Below are positions 44,443-52,121 of a stretch of 64,000 nucleotides of DNA, piece by piece; position 1 is the first letter of the stretch; every line of letters starts with the position of its first letter. A model generated the notes under the pieces. That model ran no database searches and was not told the origin of the DNA. It was given only the letters and a program-made list of their open reading frames with translations. The position numbers and the translations under genes were made by a program. The stretch is from Shewanella sp. MTB7. Its GTDB lineage: Bacteria; Pseudomonadota; Gammaproteobacteria; Enterobacterales; Shewanellaceae. The stretch covers positions 868,001 to 932,000 of the forward strand of contig NZ_CP085636.1 of NCBI RefSeq assembly GCF_027571385.1. Reading direction: 5' to 3'.

Positions 44443-45866
44443 CGTAGATAGATATTCAGTTACGCAATATCAACGTCTCAGAGTGGGACGTTGATCCCTT
44501 GCTCTGTGTAATAAATACAGGAGGCATAACAGGTCTATACACCTCATGTGTAAGGATTGTTATCACCTCGCCTAAGTATGACCGTCGTAGAGGTGGCACG
44601 GGTGAAGGTGTCTCATTTAAAATCTTGTATTATTGGTGCGATAGACTCAGAAAAGAAGGTCAACCCGTGCCAGGTAAAACATTAACGGTTCTGTCGCAAA
44701 CTGATAACTCGTCGCAATAAATTGAGGAGATAGGACCCTCTAGGTCGTTAAAAATCGATATGTTGATTTTAAGCCTACCTTTGCTTGTGTTTTGTAAAGA
44801 GTTAAGTCTGCATTACCTCATGTATAAACCCTTATGCAGGTGATTTACACACTCCTAACAAACAAATTGCAGAGCAGATTGCTCTTGAATTAATAATGAC
44901 AAATCTACACTCGATACAATATTAGAATTGAACTTTGGGGTGTAAAGAATTTTATTATCGTCTAAAGTTATGACTGCTGCCTATTTGAAATTTCCACTGA
45001 TTTTGTGAATGTGAGAACGAGTATTGATGTCGAACAGAGATATACTTGATTTGTTTGCATCACTCTCCCATTTCGTGCAATCACATCATCTAGATTACCA
45101 TTTCCTAGAATTTCAGATGACTGTTGCTCAATGTTGCCAGCCACGTTGAATGAATTGTCTATCTTAACTTCGTACACATGACCTTGAGTAACAGTGCCTT
45201 CTAACGTTGAAGTAACAAGGTATAGCATGTTTTTAACTTATCGAAATCGATCCCGTTCACGCCGTTTCTGTTTAGCTCAGGAGCAGTAATTAATGTAGAA
45301 TAAGAAATAGATGTACCATTAAATGTCGTTAGCTATTGCTGGGCGGTCAGTTGCTATGGCCTTTACTATTTCCCTTATGTCTCAGGCGGTGACGCTATCG
45401 ACGTTAATGGTTCCTATATGGGGGCTATGTCTTTGCGATAGATGTGTTCTGGCGTGTTTGAGTCTTTTGATTTTATAATTTGATCATTTCAGTAGTACAT
45501 GATTTTTACAGTGTTCAATGGAACTAGTGCAATATTTAGTATTAGTGATATCTTATATTCTGAAGTATGGTTTCAAGTTGCTTTAGAAGATGATGCTGGT
45601 CTTGAATTTTACCGGACGTATTGGTGCTAATTCAGAATGATAAAAATTGGCTATAGTGTTACTTTTTAGGAATAAACAATTAACAGTTGCTCTTGATGAG
45701 AATGCAAATGATAGTGATTCTCGGTACCAGGTCGGGTGTGGGACGATGTAAGTAAAATAGTTATAATTTAGTTATTAATTAAAATGTGATTCATTCTTGA
45801 TGTAACCCTTCTTGTTTTGCCTCTTAATAAATATCATTATAATCAGTTAGTTATTACTTGGTGCTG
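44443..45866. other. Decayed right end of the island, no intact gene
   Basis: About 1.4 kb of AT-rich DNA. Short protein-like stretches occur: plus strand near 44570-44715 (SPKYDRRRGGTGEGVSF), minus strand 44968-45235 (TQGHVYEVKIDNSFNVAGNI) continuing in another frame to about 45322 (YSTLITAPELNRNGVNGIDF), and plus strand near 45340-45440. None has a start with ribosome site and a full-length frame, so they look like gene remnants. Confidence 0.5.
45800..45808 (+). promoter_or_regulatory. Possible integrase arm-type site (right)
   Basis: ATGTAACCC, the nonamer found twice inside the left end, here 59 bp inside the right attachment repeat. Confidence 0.35.
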
Positions 45867-45921
45867 AGTCCGTCCTCCGGTACCAATAAAATAGAAAAGC
45901 CTGCCTTCGAGCAGGTTTTTT
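45867..45921 (+). repeat. attR: right 55-bp direct repeat of the island
   Basis: Perfect copy of 26733-26787: tRNA-Leu 3' end with CCA plus terminator. The remaining tRNA is absent, so this marks the island boundary. Confidence 0.92.
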
Positions 45922-45989
45922 TATGTCTGCGATTTGATGAAAGATTTTTAAGCCTTTATTGGAAGGCTCATTTTGGGGCTGTTTAAGCG

Positions 45990-47138
45990 TTAACTTTGTA
46001 AGATCTGTAAAGGCAGGCTCAACATATCATCGCCTGTTCCGGCCAAGTACCAGATAATGCCAATGAGTGCGCCGACTGTTAATAGGTACCAGACAGTTGA
46101 GAATATCTGCCCATATCTATCTAGTGGGAGAAGGTGGCTTTGATGGCGGGTTTTCCACTCAAAGACTATTTCAGCGCTACCTATCAAGAGTAAAAATCCC
46201 AATAATGCCAAGCCTAAAGTGTAACTTATATATACACCTATTGCTGCGCCTGCAATGCAGGCTGCTAAGCCCATAACGCTGTTCATAGAGAAACTTACAC
46301 TCTTTAATATATGCCCACCGTCTAATGGCAATATTGGAAGTAGGTTGAACAGGTTTAATAGGGCGTTGAACGCGGCTAAGCCTGCGAAGAAGGGATTTTC
46401 AGTTATCCAAAAAGCCACTAATGCCATGATGGACATCAAGAGACCAAATGTGGGTCCCATGATCGATATCACCACATCTTGCCAACGGGTATTTATCTTT
46501 TCATCGCTGAGCGCGAGTCCACCCATAAATGGGATGAGATAGATCCCTTTGGTTTTCATGCCAAAGTATTTCATGGCTTTTATATGACCATATTCGTGGA
46601 AAACCAGGCAGGCGATAAGGGCCAGAGCAAACTGAAAGGAAAATAACCAAGAGTAAGCGGCTACACTCGCCCCAGCTAGAACCACTTTGATGACTTTTGC
46701 ACTTTTAAGCAGTTTGAAGCCAAGAGAGGCCAGTCCAACCATGCTAAACTGTCGCTTTACTTTAACAGGTATCACTGGTATTTGACGCTCAATATCCTTG
46801 CTATTTCGGCTGCCTTCAGCAACTAAAACATCATCGACAATCAAACGGTAATCCAGATGGAAGGGCTGCCAGACCAAATCTGTCTCAAGGTTCACATTGA
46901 TCGTTCTAGCGTTAACTTGTTCAGTTAACGCTAGAGAATCAGGGGATAATACTGGGTTGTCATGAGTGATTTTAAGCGGTGGTGAGAGCTCAAATTGATG
47001 GTTTTTAAGACCTTCGTTATCGGCAGAAGCTTGTTTTACTGAAACGAGTTCACCGCCCCAAAACAGTTGCTGCCAGCCTGCCATCGAACCTTCCAATCTT
47101 AACTCTTTTCCTAAACAATCAATTTTTAGTAGTTCCAC
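45990..47138 (-). CDS. Membrane metalloprotease, M50 (site-2 protease) family
   Basis: A 382-residue integral membrane protease with a GTG start. The zinc motif HEYGHIKAMKYFG (His181, Glu182, His185) lies in a membrane helix, and the second motif LLPILPLDGGHIL (Asp273) completes the active site. The first 150 residues form a soluble, beta-rich N-terminal region without a recognised domain. The C-terminal part has three more hydrophobic helices. S2P-type enzymes cut membrane proteins within the bilayer; the substrate is unknown, and no anti-sigma gene is adjacent. It lies immediately outside the island's right end. Confidence 0.85.
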   Translation of the reverse strand: MELLKIDCLGKELRLEGSMAGWQQLFWGGELVSVKQASADNEGLKNHQFELSPPLKITHDNPVLSPDSLALTEQVNARTINVNLETDLVWQPFHLDYRLIVDDVLVAEGSRNSKDIERQIPVIPVKVKRQFSMVGLASLGFKLLKSAKVIKVVLAGASVAAYSWLFSFQFALALIACLVFHEYGHIKAMKYFGMKTKGIYLIPFMGGLALSDEKINTRWQDVVISIMGPTFGLLMSIMALVAFWITENPFFAGLAAFNALLNLFNLLPILPLDGGHILKSVSFSMNSVMGLAACIAGAAIGVYISYTLGLALLGFLLLIGSAEIVFEWKTRHQSHLLPLDRYGQIFSTVWYLLTVGALIGIIWYLAGTGDDMLSLPLQILQS

Positions 47139-47217
47139 TCTGTTCTCTTAGCATTATGTGAATTCTAATATAGCAGGGAAATATACATCGAAAGAGGGGG
47201 GAGTGCGAGTGGAAAGC

Positions 47218-47253
47218 GAGTAGCGTACTTAAACGAATTTAAGTACGCTACTC
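47218..47253. terminator. Perfect 16-bp hairpin downstream of the DUF342 gene
   Basis: Stem GAGTAGCGTACTTAAA with its exact complement and loop CGAA. It lies 12 bp past the DUF342 stop codon on the minus strand, in front of the M50 gene. There is no T-run on either side, so it may stabilise the 3' end or act as an attenuator rather than a classical terminator. Confidence 0.5.
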
Positions 47254-47264
47254 TAAATGAGGAG

Positions 47265-48947
47265 TTAATGTTTAGTTTCGTAATCGAATTTCAGTTCAGG
47301 GCCTTGATTGAAGACCATACATGTTCCATGTTCACGTTGGGTGCGGTTAAAAGCTTGTCCAATATGCAGTTCTACGTTGGCAAAAATATGCTTATGTGCT
47401 TCAACATGGTAATCCCGGTAGTAGTTGACAATGTCTTGTTGAAGTTTTTCATATTCAGCTTCTTCAATGGCTCGTCGAGCTATGAGTTCATTTTTTTCAT
47501 CGAGCATCATCTGTACTTGCTCTACCATCATCTCATCGTTTTGCCATTCACTTTTTGGTGGAAGCTTTCGTAATCTGGCTTCTACATCAAGCCCGCTAAC
47601 GACCATAGCTTTAATGCTTTGATCTAACTCTTTAGCTTGCAGTTTTAGCTCGCTCTGTTTCATTGCGCAGAAAACTTCAGTTTTTGTTCCAGCAGTGGCA
47701 CCAATTACAACCGCTATGACTCCGTTATCAGCTTTAACAATACCGCCAACTAAATCGCCTCGTCGTCCATTAGGGTCACTAACCGTCAGCTTTTGTCTCG
47801 TTTGGGTATAGCTGTGTAGTAATTGCTTGGTGACTAAAATCTCACCTTCAGCTTCTAAATCTGAATATTGAATAAATTGAGCACAAATTTGCCCTTTGGC
47901 TCGAATTTTGGTGGACAACTCTTTCTCTTTTAGCTGTCTGCCTATGATTCCTTTACTGACAATGACATCCCCTTCTGCAATTAAGGTTGCTGAGTCGACA
48001 AAGCCCATGACAGTGATATCTCCGCTACTTTTGACCACCATACCTTCATGAACATCACCCGTGACTAAAATACTGCCTTTAAAGTCGACATTACCATAAC
48101 CAACATCGACGTCTTTAATGTTGAGTACATCATCGACTTGCATTCCCGTTTTGGTTTCTACTGGTTGACCAGCAACGGAAGCAATAAGGTGATTGGAATT
48201 AGTACTGGAGAGTTCAGTGCCATCGCCAACGGTGAGCAATATGTCTTTACCTGGAACAGGGATTAAAATTTCACCGTGAATAGTGTAGCCGCTGGTTCCT
48301 TCAGTGGCGGGGTGTTTGACTAGAAGAAGATCTTTGGGGTCGACCATGATGACTGCACCCAAATTATGCATATCGACAGTCCCATCTTCTCTTTCTTGCG
48401 GTTGTAATAATCGTTCTCGGGCAAGGGGAACTTTGCGTTCAATAGAGGCATTGATGCCGTTTTTGCATTGTTTACCAGTGGCAATAATGGATTCACTGGT
48501 TTCACCAGCTTGTTTTTTTGAAAGGTCTTTGAGTAATGCCTGAATCTTTATCTTGCTCAATCCCATACACACATTACTGGTCTTAAGTGCTTGAAGAATA
48601 CCTTGTATGGTTATCTTCTCTCCGCCCCAAGGAGCGGTAAGCTCCATCTGCGCTGACATTCTATCTTCGGCTATTTTAACTTTAATCTGACCATCAACAC
48701 GTTCTGCAATCTTGAAAAACTGTTCAAATTGACCGTCTTCTTGATCACACAGTTGATTTACCTGAGTCACCGCTGTTTGAATTACATTTTGTAACGGATG
48801 CAGCTGATTAAATTCTGGTAATGCCAGCAGTGCCATAACCGCACCCTCCGAAAGTGGTCCGTGGGTATTGGGGATCACCTTAAATTCAACAAACTCTTTA
48901 TCAATACTTAATTCAATGAGTTCTGGAGCCAGCATATTTAATTCCAT
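47265..48947 (-). CDS. DUF342 (FapA family) protein
   Basis: A 560-residue cytoplasmic protein. The central region (about 170-400) has the FapA/DUF342 right-handed beta-helix pattern with repeated short units such as VDFKGSILVTGDVHEGMVV, KSSGDITVMGFVDSATLIAE and GDVIVSKGIIG. A coiled-coil-like C-terminal part (about 425-520) follows. FapA-type proteins are linked with flagellar assembly or polar cell functions in Vibrio; the role here is uncertain. An ATG four codons downstream (48935) has a better GGA ribosome site and may be the true start. Confidence 0.85.
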   Translation of the reverse strand: MELNMLAPELIELSIDKEFVEFKVIPNTHGPLSEGAVMALLALPEFNQLHPLQNVIQTAVTQVNQLCDQEDGQFEQFFKIAERVDGQIKVKIAEDRMSAQMELTAPWGGEKITIQGILQALKTSNVCMGLSKIKIQALLKDLSKKQAGETSESIIATGKQCKNGINASIERKVPLARERLLQPQEREDGTVDMHNLGAVIMVDPKDLLLVKHPATEGTSGYTIHGEILIPVPGKDILLTVGDGTELSSTNSNHLIASVAGQPVETKTGMQVDDVLNIKDVDVGYGNVDFKGSILVTGDVHEGMVVKSSGDITVMGFVDSATLIAEGDVIVSKGIIGRQLKEKELSTKIRAKGQICAQFIQYSDLEAEGEILVTKQLLHSYTQTRQKLTVSDPNGRRGDLVGGIVKADNGVIAVVIGATAGTKTEVFCAMKQSELKLQAKELDQSIKAMVVSGLDVEARLRKLPPKSEWQNDEMMVEQVQMMLDEKNELIARRAIEEAEYEKLQQDIVNYYRDYHVEAHKHIFANVELHIGQAFNRTQREHGTCMVFNQGPELKFDYETKH

Positions 48948-49085
48948 TTTTGATGATTCGTTATTTTTATTTTTCTCATTTGAGTATAACAGTATAAAGT
49001 TTGGCCATAGAAGGACTAGAGAACCGAAAAGTGATCCAAGATAACCTGTTTATTTATAATAGAAGTAATGTGCGAAGGTAGGGAG

Positions 49086-49122
49086 AGAAAAGCGAGAGTG
49101 GCATTGAATTCTAATGTCACTC
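49086..49122 (-). terminator. Terminator downstream of rsmC
   Basis: On the minus strand, a 10-bp stem (GAGTGACATT with AATGCCACTC, one G-U), a 7-base loop, then TCGCTTTTCTC. Confidence 0.55.
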
Positions 49123-49153
49123 AAAGGGTTGGTTAAATCGACTCTTTAATGGC

Positions 49154-50179
49154 TTATTTGTTCGAGTAAACTTTGTACTTATTGTTCTCTACCAGCACAT
49201 TTACCTGTCCGAAAAACTCAGAAATTGTGTCGCTATAGGGTAAATGTCGATTAGCAACAATATGCCAGTAACCTCCATGTGCAAGTTTTTGTACACTTTC
49301 TCTTACAAAGGTTTTGGCAATATCAGTCGTGCTCTTTAAGCCATCATGAAAAGGAGGGTTTGAAATGATGCCATTAAAATGACCTTGGGTTTGAGATAAT
49401 CCATCAGAAGGGTACGTTTCTGCAGTAAAATTATTGGCAGCTAAGGTCAGTTCACAAGATTTTAGGGCCATCGCATTAATATCGACACACTCTAGCTTGA
49501 GCTCGGGCTGAGCTTTGAGCAGTGCTGCTGCTATAACGCCTGCTCCGCAGCCGAAATCTAATACTCTGCCAGATAATTTAGGCAGATGTGACAGTAGCAA
49601 TTTAGTTCCTTCATCCAGATGTTTTTCACTGAATACACCGACCAAATTACAGATGGTGACCTCACCTTGTGGTGTATCGAGTTTATATTCACTGATCCAG
49701 TCGGCTAACTTAATAATAGGAGCCTTTTTGATAAGTTGGCTAATGAACAATAAGCAGTGTCGTGCATTGTCTCGTTTAAAGGGAGTGTCGAAATAGTCTG
49801 GTATCTGTTTAACGATTGAGCGCACGCCCCCTTTATTTTCACCTACGATAATGAGATCGCCATCTTGGCACAGGTGTTGTCCTGCGAGGTTGATTAGGTA
49901 AGCAGCTAAAGCTTTAGCTTTTGGATAATAAATAATAACGCTATCAAATACTTCATCGGAGGTAGGTAGCTGGTGACCAAAATGAAGAGTCAAATTTGTT
50001 GTACTGTGCTTACTCATAATCAAATGATGAGTATAGTCGAGCGATAAAGCGGTAACGCTTGCGGCACTTTCAAGTAACTGTTTAGGCAACAGATCGCCTT
50101 CATAGTTGAGAACTAATACATTTTGATTGCTAAAGAGGTCGCTATTTTTAAGGATAAGTTGAGATGGATTAGTTAGCAC
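49154..50179 (-). CDS. rsmC: 16S rRNA (guanine1207-N2)-methyltransferase RsmC
   Basis: A 341-residue rRNA methyltransferase that makes m2G1207 in 16S rRNA of the 30S subunit. It has the RsmC layout of two related Rossmann-like halves. The N-terminal half is degenerate and aids binding. The C-terminal half binds SAM ([30 protein letters not shown]) and carries the catalytic NPPF in [11 protein letters not shown]. It starts with GTG. Transcribed alone, with its own terminator. Confidence 0.93.
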   Translation of the reverse strand: MLTNPSQLILKNSDLFSNQNVLVLNYEGDLLPKQLLESAASVTALSLDYTHHLIMSKHSTTNLTLHFGHQLPTSDEVFDSVIIYYPKAKALAAYLINLAGQHLCQDGDLIIVGENKGGVRSIVKQIPDYFDTPFKRDNARHCLLFISQLIKKAPIIKLADWISEYKLDTPQGEVTICNLVGVFSEKHLDEGTKLLLSHLPKLSGRVLDFGCGAGVIAAALLKAQPELKLECVDINAMALKSCELTLAANNFTAETYPSDGLSQTQGHFNGIISNPPFHDGLKSTTDIAKTFVRESVQKLAHGGYWHIVANRHLPYSDTISEFFGQVNVLVENNKYKVYSNK

Positions 50180-50547
50180 AGACGATCACGGTTAAAAAAT
50201 TTGTTGATGATTATATCGTAAAAAAGTGTGTGTACAGTAGTTGATTTTTATTCAGTTGAGAATCTTATCTGGAAGGTATAGTCGCTATGTTCTAGAAACA
50301 AAGGGGGGTTACACGGCTCTATTTAATTGTTTCTTGTGCTAAATCCTGTGATTTTTAATCACTGAACAATTATTAATAATATCAAACAGCATCAAACCAA
50401 TGACTGATTGTGTAAATATTAAGGCGATTTGGCATTTATTTGCCTAAGCTGTAATTGATTGTGGCTCTGTAGCCACTTAAGTTTAAGTCATAGTAAAAAC
50501 ACCACGGAGTTTAGTGGTGGATATAGTTGAGAGAAGGAGTTCTTCTG
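50180..50547. other. Leader region of the c-di-GMP operon with two hairpins
   Basis: About 370 AT-rich bases upstream of the three-gene operon. Two consecutive hairpins stand close to the first gene: GTGGCT-CTGT-AGCCAC at 50461-50476 and CACCAC/GTGGTG at 50500-50519. I could not match them to a known riboswitch class. Confidence 0.45.
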
Positions 50548-50961
50548 ATGCGTTTGGTGGCTACATGGATGTTACTGTTTTACTTATTCTGCGCTCATTC
50601 GACTGCGGCTCAAGTGATTGTGAATGATTCTGTTATCGAATATCCCCTTCCAGAACAAGAGCTACGCCTTATTTTTTCGATGCAGAAAACCTACTGGCCA
50701 GATGGCAATAAAATTCATGTTTTCATTCTTTCTCCAAGCTCTGAATTGCATAAAGAATTTTGTTTTCAACAGCTGGATATGATGCCTTATATGTTGCAAA
50801 GGCGATGGGATCGTCTGGTTTTTTCAGGAACAGGTGAAAGGCCACAGATAGTAAAGTCCGAAGCTGAAATGAAATTGTTGATTTCACAAACCCTAGGTGC
50901 CATTGGCTATGTCAGTAACAGAGTATCTTTTACTGGAGGTGGTTATGTCTACACCCGTTAA
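50548..50961 (+). CDS. Small periplasmic phosphate-binding-like (PBP domain) protein
   Basis: A 137-residue secreted protein. The ATG at 50548 has AAGGAG upstream and starts a signal peptide (MRLVATWMLLFYLFCAHSTA). The mature part resembles the short PstS-like proteins common in Shewanella and Vibrio: LIFSMQKTYWPDGNKIHVFI, then LVFSGTGERPQIVKSEAEM and QTLGAIGYV. Only one lobe is present, so it is not a full ABC-transporter binding protein. It overlaps the next gene by 17 bp, which shows tight coupling. It may sense a ligand for the membrane GGDEF-EAL protein two genes down. Confidence 0.75.
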   Translation: MRLVATWMLLFYLFCAHSTAAQVIVNDSVIEYPLPEQELRLIFSMQKTYWPDGNKIHVFILSPSSELHKEFCFQQLDMMPYMLQRRWDRLVFSGTGERPQIVKSEAEMKLLISQTLGAIGYVSNRVSFTGGGYVYTR

Positions 50962-52117
50962 ATGCAATATATTAGTGATGTTATCAATTGTCTCTTCAAC
51001 TTCGTTTGCTACAGAACTGCAGTTCAGTGGCTTTATCGGACAAGGCTATGTTACTGCAGATGATACTCAATTTATTGTAGGTAGCGATGATCAGGCTTTT
51101 GATATCACAGAGGCGGCTTTTGCTGTCTCATGGAAGCCTGTTGAACATGTTAGAGTTGCTAGCGCATTAAGTTTTAGACAATGGGGGGATCTTTATAACT
51201 CTGCAGTGAAGTTCGATTACCTCTTTGCTGAGTTCACACATCAGCTTGGTGAGCAGACCTTAGGTGTACGTGGTGGTTTATTTAAAACTGAAATAGGCTT
51301 CTACTCCAGTACTCGTGACGTCCCTTTTACCCGTCCTAGTATCATGTTGCCTCAATCCATCTACAGTGACTATTTTCGTGATGCTCAACTGCACGTTGAA
51401 GGGGGAGATCTATTTGGGACGCATCAGATTTTCGATGGCATGCTCAATTGGCAACTGACTTTTGGTAAAATTGATGTAACCGAAGATTTAGAGCGTAACG
51501 TGATGGGAGGGACTGATTTAGGGAAATTTGATTCTGAACATTATTATGCTGCGGATATCGAGTTTCAAAATAACAGTATTAGACTTGGTGTGACCTATTA
51601 TGATGCAGAGGTGAGCTATAGCCCTTCTATTATTGGTGGATATTTCCCCGGCGATATCCAATTAATTAATTGGGTGTTTTCTGGTCAGATTAGGTATAAA
51701 AACTTTGAGCTAACAGGCGAGTATCTAACTGGCGATAGAATGATTAATGGCCTCGTTTTACCTGCTGAATTTGGAGAGCTTAAAGAACCAAGCTTAGGTT
51801 ACTACATGGATCTAAGAAGCTACCTTTCTAACGAGGTTGAAGTTTTTGTTCGATTTGATAAGCATATTGACAATTCAAATGATAGCAATGGTCATGATTA
51901 TGAGATGAGTACTGGTTCTCCAGCCTATTTTGCTTACTCCGATGATTGGACGTTTGGCGCGCGCTGGTACCCAAGCCATGATTGGTTATTGGCTATCGAG
52001 TATCATCAAGTGGAAGGTGCTTCTTGGGTTACGCCAGTGATATTGCCCAACTCCTCCGTGCAGTCAAAGCATTGGTCCATGTTTGCTATGCAAATCTCAT
52101 ATCGATTCCAGTGGTGA
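50945..52117 (+). CDS. Outer-membrane beta-barrel protein (porin-like)
   Basis: A 390-residue outer-membrane protein. The ATG at 50945 has GGAGG just before it and starts a signal peptide (MSTPVKCNILVMLSIVSSTSFA) within the end of the preceding gene. The mature part begins with FSGFIGQGYVTADDTQF, contains alternating amphipathic strands with many Tyr and Trp (FGARWYPSHDWLLAIEYHQ) and ends MFAMQISYRFQW, an aromatic end typical of barrels. Length suggests 14-16 strands. It lies between the PBP-like and GGDEF-EAL genes, so it may be the channel that admits the sensed compound. Confidence 0.78.
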   Translation: MSTPVKCNILVMLSIVSSTSFATELQFSGFIGQGYVTADDTQFIVGSDDQAFDITEAAFAVSWKPVEHVRVASALSFRQWGDLYNSAVKFDYLFAEFTHQLGEQTLGVRGGLFKTEIGFYSSTRDVPFTRPSIMLPQSIYSDYFRDAQLHVEGGDLFGTHQIFDGMLNWQLTFGKIDVTEDLERNVMGGTDLGKFDSEHYYAADIEFQNNSIRLGVTYYDAEVSYSPSIIGGYFPGDIQLINWVFSGQIRYKNFELTGEYLTGDRMINGLVLPAEFGELKEPSLGYYMDLRSYLSNEVEVFVRFDKHIDNSNDSNGHDYEMSTGSPAYFAYSDDWTFGARWYPSHDWLLAIEYHQVEGASWVTPVILPNSSVQSKHWSMFAMQISYRFQW

Positions 52118-52121
52118 ATCA

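Larger units (their letters stand above)
26733..45921. mobile_element. Genomic island integrated at tRNA-Leu(CAA), about 19.1 kb
   Basis: Bounded by perfect 55-bp direct repeats, one being the 3' end of an intact tRNA gene. A tyrosine integrase gene starts 120 bp inside the left end, the typical order of P4-type islands. The integrase is truncated, so the element probably cannot move by itself. Cargo: a giant RHS toxin-type gene with displaced tip cassettes and immunity-like genes (27.5-41.4 kb), a LysR-thioredoxin-CcdA-HAD cluster (41.6-44.4 kb) and decayed DNA (44.4-45.9 kb). No conjugation or replication genes are seen. Confidence 0.9.

Noticed and set aside
44499..44720. Plus-strand frame of 73 codons after the HAD gene
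   Set aside because: No ribosome site and atypical sequence; treated as part of the decayed region.
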